The notes below the pieces were generated by a model, which searched no databases, was not told the DNA's origin, and saw only the letters and a program-made list of their open reading frames with translations. Both the position numbers and the translations under genes were made by a program. Positions 11,974-23,403 of a stretch of DNA of 24,729 bases are shown one piece after another. Source of the stretch: Plantago elongata (Eukaryota; Streptophyta; Magnoliopsida; Lamiales; Plantaginaceae); assembly GCA_036897095.1 (NCBI GenBank), contig JAYMSP010002364.1, positions 1 through 24,729 of the forward strand. Direction: 5' to 3'. Position 1 is the first letter of the stretch. The number at the start of each line of letters is the position of its first letter.

Positions 11974-13271
11974 TTATTCACTTTAATCATTTATTTGGGG
12001 AATATTAAATACATGTTCATGTCCTATATTTATTGGCTGAAGCATTGGACTATCTAATATAAAATTGAGAATGCACTATTGTTAATGATAATATGAAATT
12101 AAGTAGTTTACTAATGATAGATTTTAAATATATACTGCATTTTTCATCAAATATGCTTCTTTGAATGAGGGATTCATTTCAAAATTGATCTTACATTAAT
12201 AATAAATTTTAAATATATTTATTTTTAACATCATAACCGTACCACATAAAAAAGAAATTACTCACACAATTTAAATGAATTGTATTTAATGTAAAAGAAT
12301 TATAAATCTGAGCATGTGTCGTTTATTATAGTTTAATTGAATTCGTAGTCTATCAGTGTGCGCGTTGACGAATTTTATAAAGTTATAATTATTATTTTTA
12401 AATGAGATAAAATGTGAAAGGATATTTGTGGTGGTGGTATTGTTACATTGATTTAGAGATAAAGTAGTGATAGCTGGTACCGATCGGACTGAGTTGTGAA
12501 GGTTATTAACAACTTGACTGGCCACAAAGAAGAGTTGAATATTGACCAACGTGTGGTTCAAGCAATTCAACAAAGTCTACAATTTGACCCATTCAAAGTA
12601 AATGCTAATATATCTAATAATCTACTCATTCATTACTTTACTTGTATATATCTATCCACGTACCAACTACCACGTAATGTTTGATGTAAGCCATGACGAC
12701 ATGAAGCACCTCTACATGTCTTTATTATCATTGTCAAATTACAATGTTCTTCTCTCCATTACATGCCAAAATATCTTCCATCTATCAGATAAGGCCACCA
12801 TTTGCTTACTTCAACTTGTGTTGTGTTGTGTTGTGTATCCCTCACGGCATATTTTTCAATAAAGCTACTACCATATGTGTTTTCCAGCGCGTATTCTGCG
12901 AGTGTAATGTTGTTATTAAGAACATGTTCCAATGGAACTTACGGGATAGAAGAATTCAGATCAATTAGAAAGACAGATACATTCAGGAATAGGAAAAAGA
13001 ATTGACAGTCCTGTATAATGATGCTTTACAGATATAATTTTTACATGAGAAAAGTCCCTAGCTTCTTCAATGTATCTCATCTACAACACTATACCAGTGA
13101 GTGATGCATATACAATCAATGACCCCAAAAAATAAAGAAAAGGTTACACAAAATTAAGGTTTAGTTTATCTTTTATCAGACTTCAAGATTAAAAGATCCA
13201 GAACTAAAACAAACAAATTATGTTGAGACGTCTACTCAATGTATCCGTATTTGGTTCGTTTATCTCACGAT
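11974..13271. other. Intergenic DNA downstream of the WRKY gene
   Basis: About 1.3 kb of AT-rich sequence. The part next to 13271 must include the WRKY 3' UTR. A short plus-strand open frame (12496-12684) and overlapping frames at 12602-13005 show no family I recognise and are not called. A small pentanucleotide repeat is listed separately. Confidence 0.5.
12816..12835. repeat. (TTGTG)4 microsatellite
   Basis: Four perfect consecutive copies of the pentamer TTGTG. This is simple-sequence repeat DNA in an intergenic region. Confidence 0.9.
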
Positions 13272-15509
13272 TCAGGAGAGGTATGACCCCAGGAACATGT
13301 CGTCTCTGGCCTCACTGGCTGGATTCCCGTATCCTGAATATCCAAAGCTGCCTAGATTCTGTGGCATTTCGACATTATACGAGGCTGTAGGTGGCCTTTC
13401 ATTGTGTATGGGTTGGTTCATGTTATGTAGGAATGCTGAGGGGTTAGCTGCATGAAGGGTGGCAAAGGCATTGGTTGGAATCGGCCTGCTAAGGGAACGG
13501 CTCCCTCTTGGAGCTGGAACATCGTGGTTGTGCTTTCCCTCGTACGTAGTTATAACTGATCCTAAATCGTGACCGGCACGTTCGACATGTTTTTTTACTG
13601 CACAACCAAGACTAGTGCATTTGTAATAGCTCCTGCAGTTGACAAAACATAGTTGGATCATGATCAGATTTCCTAACCAACTAAAAAAGTTAACTTAGCA
13701 TTGATGCAATGCAACTGTAAAGTTTGTTCTGAGAAGAAAAATGATACTATGTATGTCATAGGTGTATGCAGAACTGAAACATCTCGAAGCTCAAAATCGT
13801 CGAACACAGGACATAAAAGAGTTAGTTTTTACCTAGGATTGGGATTTCCTCTCACCACCTTCTGACCATACTTTCTCCATCTATATCCATCTTCAAGTAT
13901 GTCTATATCACTCTTAGTTTGAACCACAACTCTTGGCTCCCTCACCGTATTCCTTTCTGCTGATGAAATCGCTTCATTTTCACCGTCGCCTCTCCTGCAA
14001 ACAACACAAAAAATGTTTCAATAGGCCATACTATTTACTAACTTCACTTCCACAATCAAGATAACTAATTCTGTAAACAAATCAACTCACCATCTCTTGG
14101 CATCAGGTTCCTCTTCGTCCAAACCATCTCCGCCAGATCTACTCATTCGCGAACTCTGATCGAATTCCTCATCTCCAATCGTTATAGACGAGTTCTCAGG
14201 TGTTCCAGCCAAAGAATCTATCCTATTAATGTTATTCGATCCATAATACCCCATGCCACTGTTGGACTGTGTTTGTTGAGGCTGCTGCATCATCGCGGAA
14301 GAAGCCGATCTTCGACTAGACTGAGGTTTGGGATGGTTATGAGTCCCTTTGTACACAATCTCTGTAACATGTCCATCCGATAAAGACCTCTCAACCTTCT
14401 TCCTTTTGGGGCAATTGGGATATGTACATTTGTAATAACTCCGCGGATTTTCGCTCCCTTTAACTTGTTTCTGCCCATACTTCCTCCAATTATAACCGTC
14501 ATCCGATCTATTGTTATGCACCAACTGTTTGTCCTCTGTCTGAACACCATATCCGCTGCTGTGCTCATTAGTTTGAAGTGTAGCTATCTCAGGAGAAAAA
14601 CTCTGCATCGAATTCGAATCGTTCTCTTTATCTTTGTCAGTTGGCACACCAGCAGAAGCAGATTGTTGATTCTCCCATGACTACAGAAAAGATTGAACAC
14701 AAACCGTTAAATTCACAACTTTAGAAAGAAAGTCATAAACTTAATGAATCAAGAAAAAATGTATACTACTAGTACATACTGTATTAGTGAACGTGGAAGG
14801 CTGTGTTTGCGACTGAAAAGAGAAGCCTTGGAACTTGTCTTGCTCCTCCTCATTCTTAATGTTGTACTGCTGAGAAGAAGATTTGTCAGAAAGATTGCTC
14901 TGCCAATTGAAAGCTTGCATAGGAAAAGTCCCTGTTGTTGGTGATGGCAAAATCTGCATTTAGACCATTTCAAACATCATCACTATGGTTAAACTTAAGT
15001 GCTCACTCATTCTAAGTGATCTATCATTCACAAGCAAACCAATTTTGCAGTAAATTTGGGAAAAGCAGAGGCAAAAATCTGAACATGACTGTTAATATAC
15101 GATTTGAATGGCAAAACTCAAAATTTTGTGTAAAAAAAATGCAATTTGAATTGAGTTTTACCAATTTAAATCGTATCTCAAACAGTAAGAAATTCATAAG
15201 ATAATCAAAATGATTCGACTAAAATGACGCACAATCAATCATTAAATGAACACAGATTTTGATTTGTTTCGCCATAGATTTTGAAACAGCAATTACTATA
15301 AAATGACTCACCATAGAATCAGCAAAAAGGACGGGAGAGTCGAGTAGCTCGGCGGGACTCACGCCGTGCGGAATCGAAAAGTAAGAAGACGGAGAGACGA
15401 GTGAGGGCGGCGAAATCGGAAGCGACTGCGGTGGCAGAGAGAATTTCGGGACGACGGAGCCAGTTCTCTCCGCTATCCGATCGCCGAGACCTCTCACAGT
15501 GGACGACAT
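13272..15509 (-). CDS. WRKY33: Group I WRKY transcription factor, WRKY33/26 subgroup
   Basis: This is a nuclear DNA-binding regulator of defence and stress genes that recognises W-boxes (TTGACC/T). Five exons: 15509-15312, 14953-14780, 14680-14091, 13994-13833 and 13632-13272. All introns are GT-AG, and the product is 494 residues. The N-terminus carries Ser-Pro sites at residues 33, 39, 51, 58, 70 and 153, the kind of cluster phosphorylated by MAP kinases in WRKY33. The block [19 protein letters not shown] and [17 protein letters not shown] are typical of this subgroup. The first WRKY domain has WRKYGQK at 189-195 and zinc ligands Cys209, Cys214, His238 and His240. The second has WRKYGQK at 360-366 with Cys380, Cys385, His409 and His411. 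Both fit C-X4-C-X23-H-X-H. The intron splitting the codon before SYYKC is the conserved one in the C-terminal domain. It is intact. Paralogue identity within WRKY33/26/25 is uncertain. Confidence 0.95.
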
Positions 15510-16415
15510 AGAATCGATTCGAATTGAGCTGAATTTGGTGTATTGAGAGTGAATTTGTGAAATTTTGGATTGTTGAGAGAGAAAGAGAGACGTGGTGGTT
15601 TAATGGCGGGATTGGTGTGCACCAAAATGTATATGCTGCTGTGACAGTCAGTACATAGCTATATTTTATTGATTTGTTTATTATATATTTTGCTTACGCG
15701 TAATTTTCATTTCTTTTTTTGTTTCTTCCTTTATCTATCTCTAAGTGCTTTCACACATACCCTAAGAACTATTTTGGATATAATTTAAGTAGACTTGTTC
15801 CAACTGGAATTGAATTTTTTTATAAAACATTTAATTTGAGTGCCGCTCAAGTGGTATGACATACAGTCCCATATCTGAACTAAGATTTCATTTCATTTCA
15901 TTTTATACACGTAAGTACTACTCATTTTGAATTTAACCTTGTAATCGAAAATACGTATTCATAAATCTAAAAGACATAATTGAAAAATACAATTTTGTAC
16001 ATTTGTGTTATTCTTGTTCTACAATAAAAAAATTATATATTAGCTATACGTTAACGTCTAAATGAAGTGACACGTATTTAATTTACATCCGCATAAAATT
16101 AGTTAAACTTTGATCTTCTATTTGAAATACTTAGAATCCTATTTGAGTTTAAAAATAATTATATAAATAACATCCATGTCTATTTAGAGATTATATGGTA
16201 TTATTTTATAAGTGTATTTTGTAGTTTTAGTTATGCAAACATCGCCAACAAATTTTGGTCACTGGTATGTTTGGACTCTGGACTAAACTACTTGCATTAT
16301 TAGTATAATTTAAAAACCAATTTAAAACCTCGGAGAAATAAAAATGCCAAAATTGTAATGCTATGTGGTTATGCACCTTGGACTCTCTATTTCTCTCCAT
16401 TTTATAATGTAACTT

Positions 16416-16533
16416 GTCAAGGTAAATTTAGTTGACTAAAAGAGTCATGACAAGAGTATATTATCTTCATTTGTTCCCTTTAACATGGAAATAATATGAG
16501 AGTGTAAAGTTGAAATGACTCTAGACAGTTGAC
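16416..16533 (-). promoter_or_regulatory. Candidate W-box cluster upstream of the WRKY gene
   Basis: Three TTGAC cores fall within 118 bp: a minus-strand core at 16420-16416, a full TTGACT at 16432-16437 and TTGAC at 16529-16533. They lie 0.9-1.0 kb upstream of the WRKY start. Two further full W-boxes, TTGACC (17549-17544, minus) and TTGACT (17561-17566), lie about 2 kb upstream. WRKY33 genes are known to be activated by WRKY proteins, including their own product. Function here is inferred from motif matches only, and TTGAC cores are common by chance. Confidence 0.4.
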
Positions 16534-17121
16534 ACTGCAAATTGAATTGGATTATCCACCAAGTCTACTAGTGGTAATACTAAAAGTATTTGGAAATTTT
16601 AATAATAAATACATTTAAAATTTAAATGATCAAATGTATCATTTAACACGTTTGAAGCTAATAATATAATATTAAAAAGATATTTAGAGTGTTTGTTTCT
16701 ACCTTCAAATTAAGTTTATTCAATTTTTTTATTTGTATCTATTAATATAAGGAGACATGACGGATTGGGTACTTGAACCAGTTGAACCTATTCTAATAAG
16801 TAAAAATGTTTTGTCATCACTTATAAGTCATCCGTATTACTTGAATTTCGAAACAAAAGATGAGTAGTTATTTTTATAGGCTATTTCATAATTTTAGATG
16901 CGGAAAGAGATACTAGATAAAAATTTAAGTAATATTTAAATATAAAGGTGTTAATAAAAATATTTGTGACATACATAAACATAAACTTATACTTAATCTC
17001 TGGTGTTTTATTAATATTTGTCTCTTTCAAAATTTAATATTATTTTTTAATCGTTTATTTATTTTATTATTTTTTTGTTAAAATTTATATCTGGTCTAAA
17101 GAGTAATTGCAACTAAAATGG

Positions 17122-17132
17122 AGGGAGTTTAA
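17122..17132. mobile_element. Possible right-end remnant of another Stowaway-like MITE
   Basis: The sequence ATGGAGGGAGT matches the usual right terminus of Stowaway elements. No matching left end was found in the preceding few hundred bases. It is either a truncated copy or a chance match. Confidence 0.3.
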
Positions 17133-17205
17133 ATTACTTGGTAAATCTATTGGAAATTGTACAAGATTGTTAATCGGTATTGTCCAGAACAATGACAAGA
17201 GAATA

Positions 17206-17481
17206 CTCCCTCCGATCTTTACAAAACTTCATAATCTTTAACTTTCTTTTTAAATGAAAAAGAATTAAATAAATAAATAGTTTGTAAGATGAATTATATT
17301 TGTTTAGTCGTAAGTGGATTAAAAAGTATTTAAGAGATTGAATAAAGTGATGATAAAGTAGTAAAGATAAATAATAAAGTAATTGTTAATGGGATAAAAC
17401 TTTTCATTTTTAGGATTAGAAACTTTCTAACGTAATTTTAAAAGATAAAAGTTAAGAAGTTATTAATAGAACGAAGTGGAG
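17206..17481. mobile_element. Stowaway-like MITE, 276 bp
   Basis: The left end reads CTCCCTCCG and the right end, reverse-complemented, reads CTCCACTTCG. Similarity between the two ends extends inward for roughly 45 bases with gaps. The element is flanked by TA on both sides (17204-17205 and 17482-17483), the Tc1/mariner-type target used by Stowaway. It is AT-rich inside with no coding capacity. Confidence 0.75.
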
Positions 17482-18351
17482 TAAGTAATAAAGTAGAATA
17501 AAATAAAAATTGAAAATGGTTGCATCCAATTTGAAATGAGTTGGGTCAAAGCTCGTGGGTTTGACTGAGATAGCAACAGGCAGCTATATAAAATCAAAAA
17601 GATGATGAGGCGGCGGGACAATCCAAGTTTACGCGTTTGCGTGACCCAAATTTTGTTCCGGGCGGGACCACCACTTCTAGAAATCGGAATAATATCACCG
17701 TCACGGCCATGGTACACCCATCCCATGCCGGATTCTAATAGGGAGTCGGGTTTTACATACTCCATCATGAAACAAGGTTGTCAGTTTAGTTCACTTAATA
17801 AATGTCATTTAAATCGTTGAATTTCAATTTTCGTATAACCTAACTCACTAGCCCACTTAACTAATACGCCAATAATATGTTTATTCTAAGAGTGCAATTG
17901 CAAAAAGTATTCGGTGTTGTACCTTTACAATGAAAAGGAGATAATTGAAATGATCAACCTCAAGAAATCTGTTGAGCCCAAGAACGGAATGACTTTCCTC
18001 TTTTAGTGCAACTTTTGTCAATCTACGTCAGAGTAGGATACGATGAAAAGTTATCTCCTGACTTAACGAATAAGATTAGATAATAGATACCCACCTGATA
18101 TTGGAAATTACTAACATGTTTGGTGAAATGAACATGTACGAGAATAGACATGTTTGGCAATTTCATCACTTGACTAATATAGTAGGTAGTACTACTAACA
18201 ACAACCCCACATATAACAATGTTCTAATTCGGTAAACGTTCTCTCCCAGTATCCACAAGTACTTGGATGATAGAACATCATATTCCAAAAATGGACATTA
18301 GTTGGACACATAAGGAGAGGGAAAACAACATTAAAACAGTCCTGAGTACTA

Positions 18352-21300
18352 TCATTTTTTGGCATATGAGATGGCCATGGGATTCTGGGCAGTGATTTTG
18401 AAGCCTTGAAGGTCCTGCATGGCAACTGAGGACTGTGAATCATCATCAAATTCTACGAATGCGATACCTGGTTTGGCTTCAACCATCCGAACTTCACGGA
18501 ATCCAGGGTATTGCTTGAAAAGTAGCTCCAACATCATACTATTTGTTTCATACGGGAGATTTTGTATGAAAAGGATGTTGTTTGGCTCTGTGGCACCTTC
18601 TTGGAGGCCTGCCTTTCCTTGCTGGGAAGCCTGTTACATAGTCAGGTCAGTAAAAAGGAACACAAGGTACAATGCGTTGAAAAACTACTGGATATTCCTA
18701 CTGAAAATAGTCTTAGGCACTAGACAAGCCTAGTTCCTTTTGTTGTTCAATCACAAAAGTTATAGTTAGATCTATCCCCTTTTGTATTGGCACAGGACAA
18801 GGTAAAAGGCAAAGAAAAAGACAGAAATGAAATACAAATAATGCAACATGCAGCAATCAACGCCAAGATAGTAAATAACAGATGAGTTTCCCAATATGTA
18901 AACCATATTCATATATACAGAAATGAACTCACAGTTGGGCCTCCATTAGTGTCGGTTCTGGCACCATTAGAAGTAGATTGTGGACCGTCATCAACACGTC
19001 TCTTCTTCTCAGCTGAAATCACCAAAAGTATTTGTTGAAAGAAATATTAGTAAATGAATTTTATTGAAAAAAAGGCAGTCCAAACAAACTCCAAATACTG
19101 GAACACATTTATGCTCTAACCAAGATTCTGTGAATAATTCCACATTTTAGAGGAGCCACCATATAGTTCAAAACATCCCAGGAAGGTGATGCTGGTTGTG
19201 TGAGTATATAAAAAACTGCAGTCTAAGATTCATTGATAAACCTTAATTCCCGATGTTAATCGTGATTCCAACATATAGTTTTATGTGTGTGCATAAAATG
19301 ATATCTCAAGCATGAATTGGAAAAGTAGACATATCTGGGTCTTCCAAAAACAGCCAGCAACAAAGAAAATAAATTAAAGAATTGAGTAGGCTGGAAAAAC
19401 TTCACCCTTCTCCTCCTGCTTCTTCTTCTTGTCAAATGTGCCCTCAGCTTTAGCAATGCAATCTGATTTGGTTTTTGCATATTGTATACGCTGCATTGCA
19501 AGTAACAATAAGACAATTCAGTTCAAGTTAAGATACATCCAAAAGGCATAACTGACTACATCATTCAAGAAATTTGGTTAAATGTGCATCAACCATGCTA
19601 AACTTGTTACTGAAGCTCAAGTAGATGAACGAGGTTAAATGCAAACAAACAAGATGATATCGAACCGAACAAAAACGTATGCTACAAGATTCCCCTGCAA
19701 ATTCAAAACTTTAATCTATCTCGAATGCCGAAGATGTGAGTCTCTAGTGAATATATAGTACTGTAATAAGGGCTTTTTATTCTCAGTTTCTTTTGTGAAA
19801 GATAAATGAGCAAACAAATGCATACATATGCAGACGGTGTAAGTGCTATCCTCTTTGCATAAGCAATAGATTCCCATGCACAGATTATTTGCTCCAAACA
19901 TGGAACAAAACTCAGAGACAAATGTTTCCCACATGAGACATCAAAAGTCTTGCATAACAAGATTGAACACGTAATATTAATTGGTAGACACGCCACCACT
20001 AATGTCTAAATATTTGGTCATGAAAACTTATGACAGAGTAATAAAATGTGCTGTGAGTTTGGAGAATATAGAAAAATACAGATAGCCAGGTACAAACTAC
20101 TAATAAAACTGGGTTGGGCAAGTGAAATAATTAGTCCACCTACATAAATTCCCACATAAAAGCATGTAGAGAGACTAATATGCCGGCAAATTATCTCACC
20201 ATGGGTTTATCATAAAATGGGAAGTTCTGCATCTGTCGTACTGCATTGCTGGCTGCAGGCACTTCACTAAAGACAACCCATGCTTGCCCACGAAGCTTGG
20301 CTGTCTTTAAAGCAACGATATCCAGAATCCTCCCGTACTGCGAGAACAAGGCATAAAGAGATCTCTTCAACTCTGCCCAAAGTATCCAAGAAAGCCAAGA
20401 CATCAAAACATAATTCTGCTGAACACTCAAGAAATTAACCACGCCACCATTTCCTATTCTGGAGCATGACATGAAAGAACAAGCACAAGTGAAACATATA
20501 TAATGGCAACTAAATCACCCTACTTCCTTTTCCATCTTGTCGATACTATCACACTAATTGGCATGTCTATCTATCAGAAATTTTCACAGCTGATCCAATT
20601 CGGGATGTGGTCAATTATCCAATTTTGTTCGCGCAAATAGAAATGCACCTAAGTGAATAGGGGAGAATTGGGTAGGGTTGCATAAATTTTTTAATTTGTT
20701 TTGAAATCTGTAATGTTTAAAGTAGGACTTAATGCAATTTATATCTAAAGAAATATTTTCTTTTTCCAAAAGCATTCAATGCAGTGGATCAATGCACGTG
20801 GAACTGAGTATAAATCGATATCAGCAATATATATAGTAGTTTGTATATGATCAAGCCGACGTCCAATCAAAAATATTCTTGGGATTTTCTATTAAACTCA
20901 AATACAAAGATTGCACATATCACAAACTCTCAAAGACACACTATTTGCCCTCACCACTTACACCAACCTAGACCATTGCCAGCTACATTACACAGGGCTA
21001 AACCGCTCCCTGAACAACACATTAACTATGATACCACTCGCAAGGTACAAAGTAAAACAACTTCATCAATGGCAAGCTCAACAATTTCTTATTTCAAATA
21101 TCCAAGATAAACCAAGAAAATGTCATAGATTGTAGCAATTCTTCCTCAATGCTCAGAAATAGTGAAAGTCTAATTAAAGGTTGTCAGAGTCATCCCAAAA
21201 GAGTACAGGTTTCTGAAGCTATCTTGCAGAAGTAAGTTCATCTAAAGCTTCTGAGAGTTTCAATTTCATTCGGTCGATTGAGTTTGTTAAGTCTCTAGTT

Positions 21301-21856
21301 AACATGCTATTAAGGGTGTATAGACACTTAACACAATATATAAGTGGGATAGCCAATTTGTAAGGACAAAAGTGTATGCACTTGTATTTCTAAACTTTTG
21401 AGTGAAGTATGATCTTTCTGGGGATGGTCCAAGTGGACATATGTACCGACCTTCCATGACAACAAAATTAAAAGCTGGGGCACTCATGGTGCTCAAACAC
21501 TTGGAAGTTAATTCATCTAGCTAACCGGTGATTTCGCCTCTCTAACCAGAGTTACATTAGAGTATATACAAATATAGCTTCTCAAACAGTACTAGTCCAC
21601 AAAAGAGCTTTATAACAAGGTTAAGAAGAAGGTCCAGCAAGTAATCCAGACAATATAGCATAATTCAAACGTAAGGAAAGGTAATCGGAAAGCTGATAAA
21701 ACGTTATTGCAATCGATTCGAATTGTAAAATAAGGCATTGAATTCATAAACCCTAATTAGAGATGCAGAATAAAAAAACAAACCTTCTTTTTTGACTTTC
21801 TCGTTGAGATTCTTGATGTATACAGTCTGATTGGGAGGAATGTCAGTTGTCAGCAT
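18352..21856 (-). CDS. U2B'': U2 small nuclear ribonucleoprotein B'' (U2B'')
   Basis: This is the spliceosomal protein that binds stem-loop IV of U2 snRNA, with U2A' as partner, in the nucleus. Five exons: 21856-21784, 20372-20200, 19490-19406, 19012-18933 and 18630-18352. All introns are GT-AG, and the product is 229 residues, close to plant U2B'' length. RRM1 has RNP2 VYIKNL near residue 12 and RNP1 RGQAWVVF near 51. A basic, charged linker with lysine runs (about 105-135) follows. RRM2 has RNP2 ILFIQNL and RNP1 PGIAFVEF, ending IS.AKK at the stop. The N-terminus [10 protein letters not shown] supports the start at 21856. The leader just upstream is rich in CT, as in many housekeeping genes, and a telo-box AAACCCTAA lies in intron 1 (21748-21756). 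Intron 1 is long, 1411 bp. The related U1A protein is less likely because the linker is short. Confidence 0.95.
20373..21783 (-). other. Intron 1 of the U2B'' gene (1411 bp)
   Basis: It is bounded by donor GTTTGT next to exon 1 and acceptor GGGCAG next to exon 2. It carries short open frames on both strands with no recognisable product. I see no bounded transposon or RNA gene inside. Confidence 0.8.
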
Positions 21857-23377
21857 CTTCACCGCCGCACTCAGCTCGATTCCGATCGATGTGGTAGCTG
21901 AGAAAGAAAGAGAGGCCCTAATCTGAGAGAGCGAGTGAGAGGGAACTAAAATGGAGTATTTTGCTTCAAATTATTTTGGCAATGTTTTTCCTGGGCTTAA
22001 AACTAGAGATCTATTGGGCCTGACCCGATTCCACTGTCTCATTTAAAATCGTGACCGATTTTGGTTGGGGATACGATATCCGAGTTGTCCGGTCGAGCAT
22101 TGTCAAGGATTTATATTTTCATTTGTGTATTTTTTAATGACGTAGAAACAAATTTTAATTAGGATGTTGTTAATGTACGGTAGTATATCAATATCAAACT
22201 AAATTTATTTTTATAGATTGAATATGGCATAGTAGAATATAATTTTTTTATATGTTATTATAATATTTTAAGTAAATCATGTGTCGGTTGCTTCGTCATT
22301 ATTTGTACTTTGTATCATATGGCTTCATTGTGTTTTAGTAAGTTGTTAAACATGTTTCAAACTCTCCCCGTCCATAACATTCCCGTCAAAGGAAAAAAAT
22401 TGATATAGACAAGAGCAACTTTAATTTCTTTTCTAAAGGAAAAAATCAAAGATTTTACTCTCTTAATAAAAAACGCTTGCATAAGAAATGTGGTATCCTC
22501 GTTGATAATTTAGAGGGGTGGGAAACTAACCGAGTATTTGGCATAATTACTGTTCTTTTGTTCATTCGAATGTATGTTCGATTCGTGTTCATGTTCGATG
22601 AACATTAAAAATTAGTATTCATATTCGGTTCGATATTTTTTTTAATTGTTCGTGTTCGGTTCGCATGTTCTGCTCGTTTGTATTAACAGGTCCGTTCATT
22701 TGCGTTCGATTGTTCGTTTATATTTTTAAAAAAATCTAAAAAATAAATTTTAGAATAAAATAAAATAATATACGACAATATCATAACCAAACAATAATAA
22801 ATTTCAAATAAAAATTTATAAGCTTAAAGTACCATCAATTGCATAATGAATTTTTATGAGTCATTTTTTTGTGTTCACGAACACGATAAAGATTAAAAAT
22901 ATTAGTTGTTTGGTTCCAAACAACACGAACATGTTCGGTTCGGTCAAACCGAACACGAACTGAATATTGACCGAACGTTTTCATGAACATTTATATGCAA
23001 ACATTTAATTCATTTGCCACCCCAAATGAAAACATTCAATTATAACAATACGGCATCATTTATAATGACACAGCTGAATAGGATCAGTGAGATACAAATG
23101 ACATTGCAGTACAGACTACAGAACAATGTTATTTCTTCTTCACCACATTTTGAAGTTACACATTAACGCCATTTGCATAAACCAACGTCAATAACATCAC
23201 AAGTGTAAAATATTAACAAATCTTCATCCAGAGAAAAGTAGAGCCAAATTCGAAAACAGACACACAATCATAATCATATGCTTTATCTATGCACAGGTGC
23301 GTATCGTCATCATCCAAGAAACCTTTTCGTCATCATCTTAATGTTCCAGCTACCACGGACACGTTTTCGTCATCATC
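21857..23377. other. Intergenic region between the U2B'' and ATI genes
   Basis: About 1.5 kb. Next to 21857 lies the CT-rich 5' leader and promoter of the U2B'' gene (to about 22050). The ATI 3' UTR occupies the other end. Between them is AT-rich DNA and the TTCG-rich repeat listed separately. I see no gene. Confidence 0.55.
22545..22995. repeat. TTCG-rich inverted-repeat element, probably a non-autonomous transposon
   Basis: The left arm (about 22550-22710) is packed with GTTCG and GGTTCG words read on the plus strand. The right arm (about 22870-22995) carries the same words on the minus strand (CGAAC, CCGAAC), including GTTCGTGTTCGG-like stretches in both. An AT-rich centre separates them, so the whole could fold into a long imperfect hairpin. 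No coding capacity is seen. Exact ends and target duplication could not be fixed, so the superfamily is left open. Confidence 0.6.
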
Positions 23378-23403
23378 TTAATGTTCCACGGAGCTACCAC
23401 AGA
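23324..23403. repeat. 40-bp tandem duplication including the ATI stop codon
   Basis: The 25 bases at 23324-23348 recur exactly at 23364-23388, a period of 40. Similarity continues beyond them with a short offset of a few bases. The copy at 23364-23403 contains the last codons and the stop (23380-23378) of the ATI gene; the other copy lies in its 3' UTR. Confidence 0.85.

Larger units (their letters stand above)
15510..18351. other. 2.8-kb intergenic region upstream of the WRKY gene
   Basis: It contains the 5' leader and promoter of the WRKY gene (about 15510-16600), a MITE (17206-17481) and the 3' flank of the U2B'' gene (about 18190-18351). W-box cores are listed separately. A less AT-rich patch at 17580-17770 has short open frames on both strands without a recognisable family. 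I see no convincing gene. Confidence 0.55.

Noticed and set aside
21026-21039. Minus-strand GAGTGGTATCATAG, resembling the tRNA-Met primer-binding site TGGTATCAGAGC of LTR retrotransposons
   Set aside because: The match is imperfect and I found no LTR pair, polypurine tract or coding remnant nearby. It lies within intron 1 of the U2B'' gene and is most likely chance.
21299-21496. Minus-strand 65-codon open frame inside U2B'' intron 1
   Set aside because: The flanking exons splice cleanly over it to give a full-length U2B'' protein. No family match was recognised.
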